A stretch of 64,000 nt of DNA from Torreya grandis (GCA_037957365.1 JARHVA010000639.1:1163501-1227500), one strand, 5' to 3'; shown: positions 12,946-25,325, counted from the first letter of the stretch. Translations and numbers: made by a program. Notes: generated by a model not told the origin, from the sequence alone.

Positions 12946-13665
12946 TATTCCCCCTTAAGCACACTAAAATGCAACAACAAACTCATCCTCTACAACATAC
13001 TTCCTTCACAAACCTATAAACCAATTAGTCCTCTAAATTAACATAAACAAGAATAATTTGAGAACCATAAACCTTCAAATCTATGTGAAGCTTGATTTGA
13101 CCACCCATTTGGCCCATTCAACATATTAAGAAGCCTCATACCTCAATTTACAAATCAAACCACTTTTCTAGTAGAGCCCAAAACCTTATAATCTCCAAGC
13201 AAACAAAGTCAACATAACATCTTTTAATCAACATCCACCTCTAAAACTTCTTGCACACCTAGATACACTCATCACACACTTTTGGACCAAAATTAGAGCT
13301 TCCATACCTATGGAAACCCATACATCCTATAACCCATTTTAGGCTAATTTTCCCTTAAATAAAAAATATAGAAAAGTGAGAGCACTCAAAAAATACTCAA
13401 TTGGCACATACATACCTTCAGACCTTAAAAACACCTAGAGCACACCATAAATAAATGCACAAACCTTTTTGAGCACCAAATACTTAATGACAATTGCATC
13501 AATCTCATTAATCCACCTGGAACCACACAATCTAACTCTATACTTTAGCTCCTTCACAAACCTCTAAAACAAGCTCATGAACTTATTGCTCCCCCCTAAC
13601 CAAAGACCTTCTCTGATTAGAATTATCATCTTGAGAACACAAACATGATTCTATACTACAATGCA
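12946..13665 (-). other. B-left 3' internal region without recognisable gene
   Basis: It matches B-right about 28030-28783 in inverted orientation. Frames on both strands are short and full of stops. It ends at the purine tract (12946-12957) before the 3' LTR. I recognise no domain here. Confidence 0.6.
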
Positions 13666-15255
13666 CTACAATGGTGTGTAACTAGGAGTCGCACACAACT
13701 CCTCACATCCTTGTTCCTCCTTGCTTAATTGATACTTATAGTTCTTCTTCTTCTTTAGCTTAAATATGACAAATGGTTCCTTTTCTATATCACTCTCCTT
13801 CTCTTCTAATATATAATTGATAATACATGGAGACACCTCAGATTCATGACATACCTTTTCATCTAAAGAATCTACCTTGTAGTTTGGAATCTCATTAATA
13901 GATATTGACAACTAATGTTCTTTGCATGAAACTTGCTTAACAACAACATGATGTTCACTTGGATATATACACACTTCAGAACTAGCCTCAGCCAGTACCA
14001 TGGTCTTCTCCTTGAGCTTGGTCTCTCTATTTTCAACATGAGTAGACTTTTGATTTTCCTTTTCTAATCAGACAATTAACACATTCTCTATTTCAGACTT
14101 GTCAACAAAAATTGTTAACATAAAATCTTCACTTTGCTTTATTTTTGATTCTTTTTCTACCTTGGAAAATAATCCATCAAGACTTTTGGAATCAAAAAAG
14201 TTAGTCTCCTTAGTCTTTATTACCTCAGGTCTCCATACCAAAGTTTTACTCTTCTTGTTTTTTTCAGCCATCTTACCTACTTCATTCTTGAGCTTATCCT
14301 GATTTGCAACATAGCCTTCTAGAGCAACTTTATTATCAACCTTATGACTAGAAGAATTGGCAATGATTACCTTTGGTTTCCGTACATAAGTCTATCCTTT
14401 CTCAAACCTTCTAAGATCTCTATATCCTTTGACATACTTTGAATACATATTAACATGATTTGGACATAATCTAGCAATATATACACTCTTATGACAACTA
14501 AAACAAATAACATCATTCAAAATACCTCTTGATTGGTTTGAGTTATGATTTGTGCAAGAACAATTGATCCTTCTTACAAGGCTCCATGAGGATACATTCT
14601 TGATTGAATTTATTTTACATTACTTATATTTATAACCATACTTATTACATGTATAACAATGACCATGAAATAAACTAGCATACCTTGCAGCATTAGGTTG
14701 TCTAGTTGACCTTCTAACATTGCTCTTCAAGTTTGATTTATTCTTCAATTGCTTAGGCTTCTCATACTTCCTTTCCATCTCATCCAAATTGACTATAACA
14801 AGCTCATGCTCACTTTTTAATGACTTCATTTCAAACTTCATCTTATTTCACTCGTCTTCTTTTGCTTTTAGATTCACATTTGTAGTCCTTAACTGATCTT
14901 CAAAAATATTGATCTTCTCTTCATCCTTTTTGACCTTGTTGGCCATTTATTTCAATCTATATGCTTGTACTTCAATAGACTTGATCTATTCTTGATACTT
15001 CATTTCTTCTTTGATGTCATCTTCTTTAATGTTATGGCAAGATTCTTTATCAAACATGATGTCCTTTTCTTTTGAACATAAACTTGTCTTGGAGTCTACT
15101 AGTTGAAACTTGAGATCATTGATAGCATTCTCATCCTTTTTTGCATCTTTATTAAAAGTAAATATCTATTCTTCAAGTGCCTTGATCATAGCCTTCCAGT
15201 GTTTATTTTCTTTCTTCAATCACTTAGCCATATTTTTACCTATTTAAGATCACCT
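13666..15255 (-). pseudogene. Copia-like gag of B-left with coiled coil and two zinc knuckles
   Basis: On the minus strand a frame starting MAK near 15231, with scattered stops, begins as a long charged helix (KKDENAINDLKFQLVDSK, then MANKVKKDEEKINI and MKFEMKSLKSEHELVIVN). This looks like a coiled coil. Then come two knuckles about 50 residues apart. The first, CYTCNKYGYKYK, has Tyr for the usual His and has lost its last Cys. The second, CFSCHKSVYIARLC, also has Tyr for His. Downstream are Lys-rich pieces (TLVWRPEVIKTKETNFF) and an 81-residue acidic piece at 13911-13666. Two CCHC knuckles in tandem are common in plant Ty1/copia gag. The right-arm copy has His in the second knuckle, so the losses here are local decay. 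I find no protease. Confidence 0.72.
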
Positions 15256-15285
15256 TCAAACTATTAGGCTTTCTCCAAAGGACCT

Positions 15286-15297
15286 ACTCTGATACCA
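15286..15297 (-). promoter_or_regulatory. Primer-binding site of B-left (tRNA-Met)
   Basis: The minus strand reads TGGTATCAGAGT one base from the LTR end (CTCTAACA). B-right has TGGTATTAGAGT at 21904-21915. Both are one or two bases off the perfect plant tRNA-Met site. Confidence 0.88.
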
Positions 15298-15298
15298 T

Positions 15299-18200
15299 TG
15301 TTAGAGGTATAATCCACTGAGAGCGAGGGAGTGAAACAATGGATCTAAATAATTTTAACTTCAATTTTGATTCCTTTAAATTCTTAATCATTCAATACAT
15401 ACATTCATGAGGTATACATCATTCATAGTAATGAACAAGAAAGACATTGCAAGATCAAGCACATAACACATGTCATACATGGGAAAACCTCTTGGGGAAA
15501 AAAAATCACTCTCTAGCCTACAAACACATGGACTACTATCTTATAAGATGATTACAAAAAAGAGACTAATCAACTCCTTTAGACCTATAAACCTTGATCA
15601 TATCCTCTTGACCAAAGGTATTAAGTGAAACAATTATTCCAGAAGGGGCACCTTCCCCTAATATGATCAACTCCTTTAGACCACCTGCCTTAGTAAAACA
15701 CCTATTTTTCAAGGAGTAACTCCCCTAAGGAAGACCAACTCCTTTAGACCCTCCTTTGATAAGAACACTTCCACCTTAGAAATAATGTCTTTAACACCTG
15801 ATGATGGCTCTTTGGATATCACTCTTCTCACCTTTTAACAACTCTATCACCCAACACATCCTATTGGACAAAGCACATTACATACTTGAACCAAGAAATA
15901 TAGATCAATTAGGACACATTACATATCCCAACTAATCACACTCTTCAACTCTACACACTCAATGCATCCTTCATAGCAACAACTCTATCATAGCTTCAAA
16001 AATATGACTAGATGGTCATACACATAGTCCACACACAGATTTGGCTCTTAGATCAACCACCAAACTCACATAGTATTTACCTTGCCTTCACTCACACTCA
16101 AATAAAAAGAGCATTATTCTACCAACATAATTATGACCAAACAGGTCATATAAACAGTCCTCAAATTGATCTACTCATCAACTCATCCATAGGAAACTCT
16201 ACATGACACACTATATGCCTTCACCCTTAAGGCATCTCATATGGGTCACACTTAAGCACTGCCCCCTTTCAAAATAAGCCTAAGTCACTTTTAGGTCTTA
16301 TAGAGACCCATTCACCTTTTGATACATCTTTGAGCAAATTAAAAACATAGGACCAATTAAAAATACATAACCCCACTCCTTATGTCTCTAAGACATCCTC
16401 AAATGATCAAAGTCACTTTAGCTCACCTATGCATATGTTGAAACAACTCAAACAAAAACCTTATACATAGGAATGCCATTAACAAATATATAGTCAACTT
16501 CTTGATCATTTTTCATACTTAAAATAGATTGATCACACCTCTAAAAACCACATAGAGTAACCTTATTGAGTCTACGACACTCTTCAATAGCCAATTCATC
16601 ATGAAACATTGAAACAACATCTACATGAGCTCAAATATCCTTCTCAGGTCACTTGCATAACATATACAAAAACACAATCAAATTTGGAGCTCAATATCTT
16701 TCTATACACACTTTCAGATCTTCTAATCCATATATATAGATGCACCTTGGATTTCTTTACCATTTTGATTTTTAATACATAGTAAATTCATCTTCTATCA
16801 AAAGATATGGTCTAAAAACCAGACACTAGTCTTTCTTTCACAAATTCAAATATTCAAATATAAATGGTCACAGTTAATATTCAAACACTAATCTCAAATA
16901 TTGTGAACTCTTAGCTTAGGATCAATCTTAGACCTTTAATCTTGTCTAAGTATTAATGCATATACTACCAAAGCCAAATGTTAAACATCTGATAGTTGAT
17001 CGCATCTCATGTAATCTAAGAACTTTGACTCAACATGGTCCATCAATCTCTATAGATCAGTCATGAATTTAAAAATCAACACTCGCCATTTGATCAACTG
17101 TATCAATGCTCACTCATCATTGGATCATTATACTATACCTTTACTCAGTCATTAAAAATCATGCACCTATCCTCATCTCGCTACTTCTTGACTCCTTGGA
17201 GTAAATACTCACTTTTGATATTTCTCAAGCTTTAACATTTATAAAAGTGACTATGGTGATCCTTTCAATATGCATGAGTAGCCATTTTCACACCTCAATA
17301 ACTTCTTCTTTGCTTTAACACAATATCTCAAACTTAGACTAGATGTTTCCTCACATAGGAGAATCTAACCATATGACACACTGCTCCTAGAACCCTATGT
17401 GTGTGAGATATATTATAATTAAAGTGCCTTCTAAAAATATTCTATCACATAGCCAACCATGTCCAAACTTACCTGAGAGGCCAACTTTGAACATCCATAA
17501 CTTTTGTCATACTTCAGTGCATGAACTCAAATTTAACACAAATGATCTATGATTAAAACTAAACAAACCCATATGATTAGTTTATATTGACACCTTCATA
17601 CATGCAAGATATAACATCATCAAAATTATTTCTTGTATCTTTCTTACCTTATGCAAATTTGGCTAAATATGGAAAAACATAGTCAATCTACTTGGGAGCC
17701 CAACTAAGCATATGCATATCTTTTAACGTGCTAGATTGCATGATCTAAAAATTAACACAAATAAACTAGGTCCAAAATTGAACAAACCCATATGATTATT
17801 TTATCCTAAAACCTTCACGTATGTGAATTATAACCTCAGCAACATGCTTACTCAACTCTTTTTGGCCAATCTACAAATTTGGCTATGGGAAAATAATGAA
17901 TTTTGATTAAGAATCCAACTTTGCACCCTCAAATATTTAACCGCACTTAGATGTATGACTTGAGATCTAACACATAAAAAATAAGTACTAATTTAATCAC
18001 AAACATATGACCATCTCCCCTTGACATTTTCCCATATGGAAAAGGTGATGTCATCAAACTACCTACTCATATTTTATATCGCTAGACCCAAAGTGTCTAG
18101 ATGAGAACTATGATCAACCAGATGAATTCTACTTTTACACACAAGATCTCAAAGCATAGATAAAACCTTACGGATCTATTTCACATGATCCAATCACCAT

Positions 18201-18380
18201 AATAAACCCTTAACAGCTCTGATCCTTCAAACTCTAAAGATCAACTAAGCCACCTTCAAGCATACTTAGAACAGGCACATTGCACACTTTGTCAGTATCA
18301 CTTAGGCTATCAAATCAATTCATCCACTCACTAGGACATATCCATGACACCACCATGACATCACTAAAAAATCTTTAGCA
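15299..18380 (-). repeat. B-left 5' LTR (3082 bp), CA/TG ends
   Basis: In plus-strand terms it runs from TGTTAGAGG to TTTAGCA. It is followed by 33 bases (18381-18413) that are an inverted copy of part of the H LTR. It pairs with the B-right 5' LTR 18531-21901. The half next to the primer site (15299 to about 16960) also occurs in the 3' LTR; the outer half (about 16965-18380) does not. Motifs AACTCCTTTAGACC recur at about 15571, 15667 and 15737. A GAGTGATTTTTTTTCCCCA type block (minus strand, near 15500) resembles the transcribed part of copia LTRs. Confidence 0.75.
17280..18060 (-). repeat. Degenerate tandem repeats of about 200-220 bp in the outer LTR half
   Basis: Four copies share a CATATGATTA-like block near 17371, 17571, 17790 and 18005. 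Each also has a copy of a CCAACTTTGAA...ATAACTTTT block and an ACTCAAATTTAACACAAA block. The right arm has the matching four copies at about 18890-19560 in the opposite orientation. Confidence 0.75.
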
Positions 18381-18430
18381 TGATTCACTAGGTTATGAGC
18401 TAGGTCAGCCAAATCAGCATGTCAATCGGC

Positions 18431-18530
18431 TGTATTAAGTTGACTGGGTTGACCCTATACAGTTTTGGGTAATTTTCACTTAGGAACTAATTTGCTCTTT
18501 GGCTGACCTAACTCATAACCTACTAAATTA
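18431..18530 (+). repeat. H 5' LTR, piece 1
   Basis: It starts TGTATTAAGTTGACTGGG and matches the 3' LTR start TGTACTAGGTCGACTTG at 53608. It runs to CTACTAAATTA, where B-right is inserted. In the 3' LTR the same place reads CTAGTGAATTATTTTATAA without a break. Confidence 0.82.
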
Positions 18531-21500
18531 TGTTGGAGAGTTGTCAGTGATGTCATGGTGGCATCATGGATATGTCCTGGTGAGTGGATAAAGTGCTATG
18601 ATATCCTAAGTGATAATGACAAAGTGTGTAATGTACCTTTTTAAAGTATGTTTGAAGGTGGCATAGTTGATCTTCATAGTTTAACTGATCAAATATGTTC
18701 AAGGCTTAGTATGGTGATTGGATCATGTGAAATAGGTCCCAAAGATTTTATCTTTGCTTTGAGAGATTTTGTGTACAAGTTGAATTCATCTAGTTGATCA
18801 TAGTTCTCATCTAGACATTTTGGGTCTAGTGGTATAAAATTTGAGTAGGTAGTTTGATGATATCACCATTTCCATGTGGGAAAATTTTAAGGGGATATGG
18901 TCATATGGTTGTGTTCAAATTAGTACTTAGTTGTTATGGACCAGATCTCAAGTCATGCATCAAAGTGTGGTCAAATATATGAGGGTGAAAAGTTGGCTTC
19001 TTAGTTAGAATTCATTGTTTTCCCATAACCAAATTTGTAGATTAGCCAAAAAAAGCTAAGAATGTTGATGAGGTAAATGTTCACACACATGAAGGTTTTA
19101 GGATAAAGTGATCATATAGGTTTTTTTAATTTTATACCTAGTTTATTTGTGTTAATTTTTAGATTAGGTGATGTACCATATCAAAATATGCATATGCAAA
19201 GTTGGGCTCCCAGGTAGATTGACTATGTTTTTCCATACTCAGCGAAATTTGCATAAGGTAAGAAAGAGTTGAGTGAGCATTTTTATGGTGTTATATCTTG
19301 CACATGTGAAGGTGTCAATAAAAATTGATCATATGGGTTTGTTTAGTTTTGAACATAGATAAATTGTACTAAATTTGAGTTCATGCGCTAAAGTATGGTA
19401 AAAGATATGGATTCTCAAAGTTGGCCTCATAGGCAGGTCTGGACATGGTTGGCTCTATGATAGAATATTTTGAAAAGGCACTTTAATAGCATTATATCTT
19501 GCACATGAGAGGGTTCCAGGAGTAGTGTGTCATATGGTTGGATTATCCTATGTGAGGATATCATCTGGTCTAAGTTTGAGATCCTATATCAAAGTGCATT
19601 AGAAGTTATTGAGGTGAAAAAATGGCTACTCATGCATATTGAAAGGGTCCCCATAGTTATTTTTGGAAGTATTAAATCTCGATCAAGATCAACGATGCGT
19701 GTTTGATACAAGGAGTCAAGAAAAAGTGAGATGAGGATAGGTGCATGATGTTTAACAATTGATAAAAGGTATATGATAATGATCCAATAGTGAGTGGGAA
19801 TTTTTACAATTGATCAAATGGTGAGTGTTGATCATTAAAGTCCTGATTGATCTATAGAGATGGATGGAGTGCATTGAGTCAAAGTTCCCAAATCTTATGA
19901 GATGAGATCAACTATCACATGTTTAAAATTTATATTTGGTGCTCTATGTATTAAAGCTCAGAAAAAATAAATGGTACGAGATTGATCTAAAGGTTAACTG
20001 TGACTATTTGTATTTGAATATTTGAATTTGTTAAGGAAAGAGCAGTGTTTTTTTTTGGACCATATCTTTTGATAGAAGATGAATTTGTTATTACAGTAAA
20101 AATAAAAGTGGTAGAGGACTCCAAGGTTCATCTAGATATATGGATTAAAATATCTAAAATTATGTATAGACAAAGATATTGAGCTCCAAAGTTGACTATG
20201 TTTTTTTTATATATTCTAAAAGTGACCCAAGAAGGATATTCAAGCTCATGTAGATGTTGTTTCAATTTTTCATGGTGAATTGGCTATTGGAGATTATTTT
20301 AGACTTCATAAGGTTACTCTATGTGGTTTTTGAAGGTGTGATCAATCTATCTTAATTATGAAAAATTCTTAAGATGTTGATTGTATGTTTGTTAATGGCA
20401 TTCCTATATATAAGGTCTCTATTTGAGTTATTTGAGCATATGCAGATGTGAGCTAAAGTGAATGTGATCATTTGAGGATGTCCTAGGGGACATAAGGAGT
20501 GTACCTATGTATTTTTAATTGGTCCTATGTTCTTAATTTTCTTGGAGATGTATCAAAAGATGAACGGATCTCTATATGACCTAAACGTGACTTAGTCTTG
20601 TTTTGAAAGGGGACAGTGACTAAGTGTGATCCATATGAGATGCCTTAAGGGTAAAGGCATATAGTATGGTTGATAAGGATTGATATTGTGATATTTTTAA
20701 TTGATGATTGATATATATAGTGGAACCACATGTGTTGGGTTCTAGATGTGTACGACTTAATTGGGGGAGTGTGACTGTTGAGTCAAGTGAAAGAGATAAC
20801 CTTTAAAAGAGAAGGTACAGGTCAGTGAGGACCAATAGAGAGCTAAGAGGATCAAACATTCTTGTCTAAGAAATGTGCTAAAGGTGATCACATAGGTCAT
20901 TGGACCTAATAATCTAGAAGAGGTAGAATGGGTGAGTATGTTCAAGAGACTATTTGAGAGAGGCATGTGCATGTGAATTATGGAGTGAAAGAGGGGTAGA
21001 GTGCCATGTGGATGAGTTGATGAGTAGATCAGTTTGATGACTATTTATATGACCTTTTGGTCATAATTATGTTATTAGAATAATACTCTTGCTATTTAAG
21101 TGTGAGCAAAGGCAAGGTGAAGACTATGTGAGCTTGGTGCTTGATCTAAGAGGTATAATAGTTTGTGGACTATGTGTATGACCATTTGGTCATATTGTTA
21201 AAGATATGATAGATTTGTTACTGTGAAGGATGCATTGAGTGTGTAGAGTTGAAGAGTGGGGTTAATTGGGATATGTGATGTGTCCTAATTGATCTATGTT
21301 TCTTGGTTCAAGTATGTAATGTGCTTTGGCCAACAAGGTATGTTGGGTAATAGAGTTATTGTTGAAAGGTAAGAAGAGTGATATCCAAAGATACATCATT
21401 AGGTGTTGAAGACATTAGTTCTAAGGTAGAAATTTTCTTATCAAAGGAGGGTTTAAAGGATTTGGTCTTCCTTAAGGGCAGTTGGTCCTTGTAAAATAGG

Positions 21501-21901
21501 TGTTTTAATAAAGGCAGGTGGTCTAAAGGAATTGATCATAGTAGGAGTAGGTGATCTTTATGTAACATGTATTTCACTAAATATGTTTAGTCAGGAGGAT
21601 TTGATCGAATTTTACATGTCTAAAGGAGTTGATCAGTGTTTTATTCGTAATCATATTATAGGACAATAGTCTATGTGTTTGTAGGCTTGAGAGTGGGTAT
21701 TATTCCCCACAAGGGTTTCCCATGTATGACATGTGTTATGTTCTTGATATTTCATTATCTTTATTTTTCATTACTATCAATGATGTATGCCTCATGAATG
21801 TATGTATTAAATGATTAAGAGTTTGAAGGAATTGGAATTGAAGCTGAAATTATCTAGATCCACTGATTCATCCCCCCTCTTAGTGGATTGTACCTCTAAT
21901 A
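18531..21901 (+). repeat. B-right 5' LTR (3371 bp)
   Basis: It is the inverted partner of 15299-18380. The outer part (18531 to about 19960), with four degenerate repeats of about 200-220 bp, is missing from the 3' LTR. The inner part (about 19960-21901) matches 28784-30764. It ends ACCTCTAATA next to the primer site. Confidence 0.75.
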
Positions 21902-21903
21902 AT

Positions 21904-21915
21904 TGGTATTAGAGT
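21904..21915 (+). promoter_or_regulatory. Primer-binding site of B-right (tRNA-Met, one mismatch)
   Basis: TGGTATTAGAGT lies two bases after the LTR end. It matches the plant tRNA-Met site apart from C to T and the last base. Confidence 0.85.
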
Positions 21916-21969
21916 AGGTACTTTGGAGAAAGCCTAATAGCTTAAAGGTGATCCTAAGTAGGTAAAACT

Positions 21970-22196
21970 ATGGCTAAGTGATTGAAGAAAGAAAATAAAT
22001 AGTGGAAGGTTGAGATCAAGGCACTTTAAGAATAAATATGTAATTTGAATAAGGATGCCAAAATGGAGGAGAATGTTATCAATGATCTCAAGGTTCAGCT
22101 AGTAGACTCCAAGAGAAGTTTATGTTCAAAAGAAAAGGACATCATGTTTGATAAATAATTTTATCATAACATTAGAGAAGATGACAACAAAGAAGA
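21970..22196 (+). pseudogene. B-right gag, N-terminal piece (before element C)
   Basis: This is the plus-strand equivalent of the B-left gag start. It encodes a charged helix (GLYS/LYS-rich, for example near KEKDIMFD at 22130-22150) with stops in every frame. It stops at GAAGA (22192-22196), where C is inserted, and resumes at 26695. Confidence 0.6.
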
Positions 22197-23564
22197 TGTT
22201 GATGTAGAAGATTGCACCCTTGGCAGGAGGCCGAGCTCCTACCTTCTTCATGCAACAATGGAAACTCCCCTCTCGCTTGTGGGACCGGCGAAGCTGGAGG
22301 GGAGAGTCTCTAGATAAGGGCTAACACCCTTTGATGTATCATTTAGGCCCTAGCTTCTCCAATTGATAACAAATAAAATGTAAAAAAAAGGGGGGGGGAT
22401 GAAAAGGGAGAAGGAGATGCTAAAAACAAAACCTAAGCCTAAAAAGAAGAAAAGGTGATACACCAGAAAATGTGATCCACCCAGCCCAAACATACACTTT
22501 TCACCAAAAAGGAGCACCTATACACTTCATCTGATGTGAGAAGACCTTCTACATTAGTGGGTCATGGGTCTATGGAGATACATGGAGGAAATAACTACCA
22601 GAGGCATTCTGAGACACATTGCAGTAGCATATCCGCTTCACCTACACTCCTCTATGGACACTTCTGACAGACCTGTAAAAGCAAAACTCAAAAATTGCAC
22701 CAAACATGATGAAATCATTTTGCAAAAGCATTTAAGAAAATGAATTAACACAAAATCAAATGCATAGACACATACTAAAGATGCAAAACTCAGAGTGGAG
22801 ATAAAAATGCTATGTTTCGATTCAAGGTAAATTTCTGGCATAACTCTACCTTACAAGCCCGAGAGATTTTTGGGCAGAGTTTTGCCTCAAGGCTGAGAGT
22901 CAAATCCTTTATCAAAAGAGAAGTTTACAATATATAGGAAGAGGAAGAGCAACTTGGTGCTTCTTGGGAAAGATTTTGGCGCTCTTTTCTACAAGTGGCC
23001 CATGTGTGTTCTGAATCTTGGGAAGAGGAAACCACTATTACAGATGTCATTCTTCAGAAAAGGCCTACAAAACCATGCTATACAATCACCAAAATTGACT
23101 TTGGCATTCAAACATTAATGCAAGATCATGGCCATGCCTCTTTATTGCAAATAGACTGTAGTTTATCCCCTCATCAATGCCAACTATAGAAAATAGGTCA
23201 CGCTGCTCATTTGCAATAACTCACCTTCCCTTCACCACTTGAATGCTTTGTCATTTTTGCTCCTTGTCTTCTTCCTACTCTTTCAGCCCTCGAGGGTGAT
23301 CTTCTAGTGGGTCATTGTGTTCCTTGGGACTTTTTCCATGATTTGGCACTTAGGCAGTTCAAAAACAATAGCTACTTCACTGTGTTAAATTTGACGTTCA
23401 CGCAGTTGTCACCCAATGGCTGTTTGTCTGCTTAAATTTGATGGCTTTCAAGACGTCACCATAGAAATGAACAAATTCATGCAAAATTAGAAAATGAAAT
23501 GGCCTAGAATAGTAGGGATAGAAGGGGACTGATTTTTGGCCTGTTGGGCAAAAAATGGTCAACA
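22197..23564 (-). repeat. Element C 3' LTR (left copy)
   Basis: On the plus strand it runs from TGTTGATGTAG to ATGGTCAACA. Distinctive blocks are CTCCCCTCTCGC, a poly-G run at 22390-22398, and ACAATATATAGGAAGAGG. It pairs with 25326-26694. Confidence 0.9.
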
Positions 23565-23866
23565 AATTAGTGACTCCTAGGGGAAGCATGCCTGCTATGC
23601 TTAAAGACCAGTTACCTTTAGTCCATTGGGTACGGAGTCAGATGTAGCTATGAAGAAAGGTTAGAAACATCCCAAAAGATCTAAGAATCAAACATGAAGC
23701 TTTTTACCCCACACGCAAAGGGAGACACACAAGGCTAAAAACACTACCTGTGCACACTCCACTTAGGGAAAACAGGAAAGAAACTGAAAGCAAACTACTA
23801 TGTACAACTAACCAAGAATATTTTCTTCCCTCCTAGATCAAAGGGAAATTTTCTTAAGTCCCCTTC

Positions 23867-25174
23867 CTAGAAAGAAGATTTATGGTGGTAGGCAAGTAGC
23901 TGAATAAAAAAGAGAGTTGGTGACCTACTCCCCTTGCCTGTCACCTGCATTGGCTGGTATCCGAGTGAATCAGATTCGAACATGCTCCCAACATATGTGT
24001 ACTCTATTTGTTCTTGGAAGCTTTTTGAATGTTGGTTCTTCATGTTAGTGCTCTTCACTAAGAAATCTGTGGCTGTTGGCTCATCACCATAAGCCTTTTG
24101 ACATGTATAGCTCCCTTGCAGTGCATCATGGTCTGACCCATTTCCTTCTGCTTCATTGAAGACTCTATCAGACTCATCCTCTACTCCCTCTTGGCCTTCT
24201 TGAAGAAGGGTGACTATGGTGATGTCTAAAATGGACTCATAAAATGATTGCTCATTCCACAGAACATCACCTCTTTATTCAAAGATTTCTTCTTCAAGGC
24301 CTTCCTCCAGGAAGATAGACCTCTCTTTTTCCTCCTCTAACTCAGGATCTTCAGTGTAGTCATCCTCCTCATCGAAGAAACAAGGAAGTTCATCCAACAA
24401 GGGGGAAGAGAGCTCACTATGCTTTTGTTCCTCCTCGTATTGTTGGAACATCTACATGTATGCGTGACCTGAGTCTTCTCCATTGCTGATGATGCCTTCA
24501 CAAAAAGCCTCAATGATGATTTCTTCTTCATTGTCACTCATGACAGCCCCCTAGAAAAATGTAGATTGGATCTTCTGCTCCTCACCTGCCTCTTGCAAAA
24601 TAGGTTCCTCTTTGAGAAGGGGTGAAGTGGGAAAACTGTGTGGAAGAGGAGGCAGTGCTTGAGCTAGAATCAAATGATTCTCCTCCTTCCATTTGGTCAG
24701 CACTTTATCGATATCAAGTGTGGCCTGATATTTCTCTTGGAAATGTGTAAGTGGGGTGTGTTTAGACATGGAATGTGTTGTTGGGTCTGAACCGTCCATC
24801 ACACACTAGCTGAGGAATCTCTCTTTAGATTCCAACTCTGTGATTCTCCTAGCTAGATCTTCTTGGAAGAGCCTTTCTTGGAGATCATAGGAATCATGGG
24901 TAGGAGTAGTTTTATCTTCCTCAAGGTCTTGAGAAAAACCTTGCTTCTCTTCTTTCCTATCCCATGATTCCATCATTTCCTTCCAAGTCAAGAGCATACC
25001 ATTAGGGTGAAAGATCTCAGAATTGGAAGTTTCCCTTCTGGTTGAAGGGTAACTAGGAGGGCTGCTTGGGGAGATGCCATAAAAAGGCTGAGCTTGATCA
25101 AAATTATAAGGACAACAAGGTCCATGATTTTTTGTAGAGGGATTATACATACAAAGGTGATTTCTTAATGGCAC
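23867..25174 (-). pseudogene. Element C internal protein, acidic, unknown function
   Basis: The minus strand holds one long frame from a Met at 25174, interrupted by a few stops (near 24804, 24549 and 24334). It starts with a Pro/Ser/Tyr-rich part (FYGISPSSPPSYPSTRRE), then a helix rich in Glu and Lys (ERLFQEDLARRITELESKER). Two very acidic parts follow (EEEIIIEAFCEGI; DEEDDYTEDPELEEEKERS). There is no zinc knuckle, protease DTG, RT or integrase motif. It could be a diverged gag or an accessory protein of a non-autonomous family. I do not recognise it. Confidence 0.55.
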
Positions 25175-25301
25175 CAGGCTGCTTAACCAGCTGATTCAAC
25201 TTAGAGTTGCCATTGGTGTTGATGCAAAAGCCTCCAAAGGTTGGTTGATTGAAGAACACACCAAAAATTCTTCAACTCTTTGGACATAACTTGTCTTAAT
25301 T

Positions 25302-25320
25302 GGTCCCACCAGGCATGCCA
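25302..25320 (-). promoter_or_regulatory. Primer-binding site of element C
   Basis: The minus strand reads TGGCATGCCTGGTGGGACC, five bases from the LTR edge at 25326. It resembles the TGGCGCCGTTGCCGGGGA class used by many Tat/Athila-type elements, with several changes. This is the main evidence for the minus orientation. Confidence 0.65.
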
Positions 25321-25325
25321 AAAAC

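Larger units (their letters stand above)
12802..18380 (-). mobile_element. Element B-left: gag-only LTR retrotransposon (left palindrome arm)
   Basis: Minus-strand element. Its 5' LTR is at 15299-18380, with a tRNA-Met primer site at 15286-15297. A gag-like region follows at about 15255-13666, then about 700 bases of non-coding internal sequence, a purine tract at 12946-12957 and the first 144 bases of the 3' LTR (12802-12945), where element A interrupts it. The internal region is only about 2.35 kb and shows no RT, RNase H or integrase, so the element depended on others for mobility. The double-knuckle gag suggests a Ty1/copia origin. Confidence 0.8.

Noticed and set aside
22638..22841. Minus-strand 67-codon frame, repeated at 25768-25971
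   Set aside because: It lies within both LTR copies of C; conserved because of LTR duplication, no motif.
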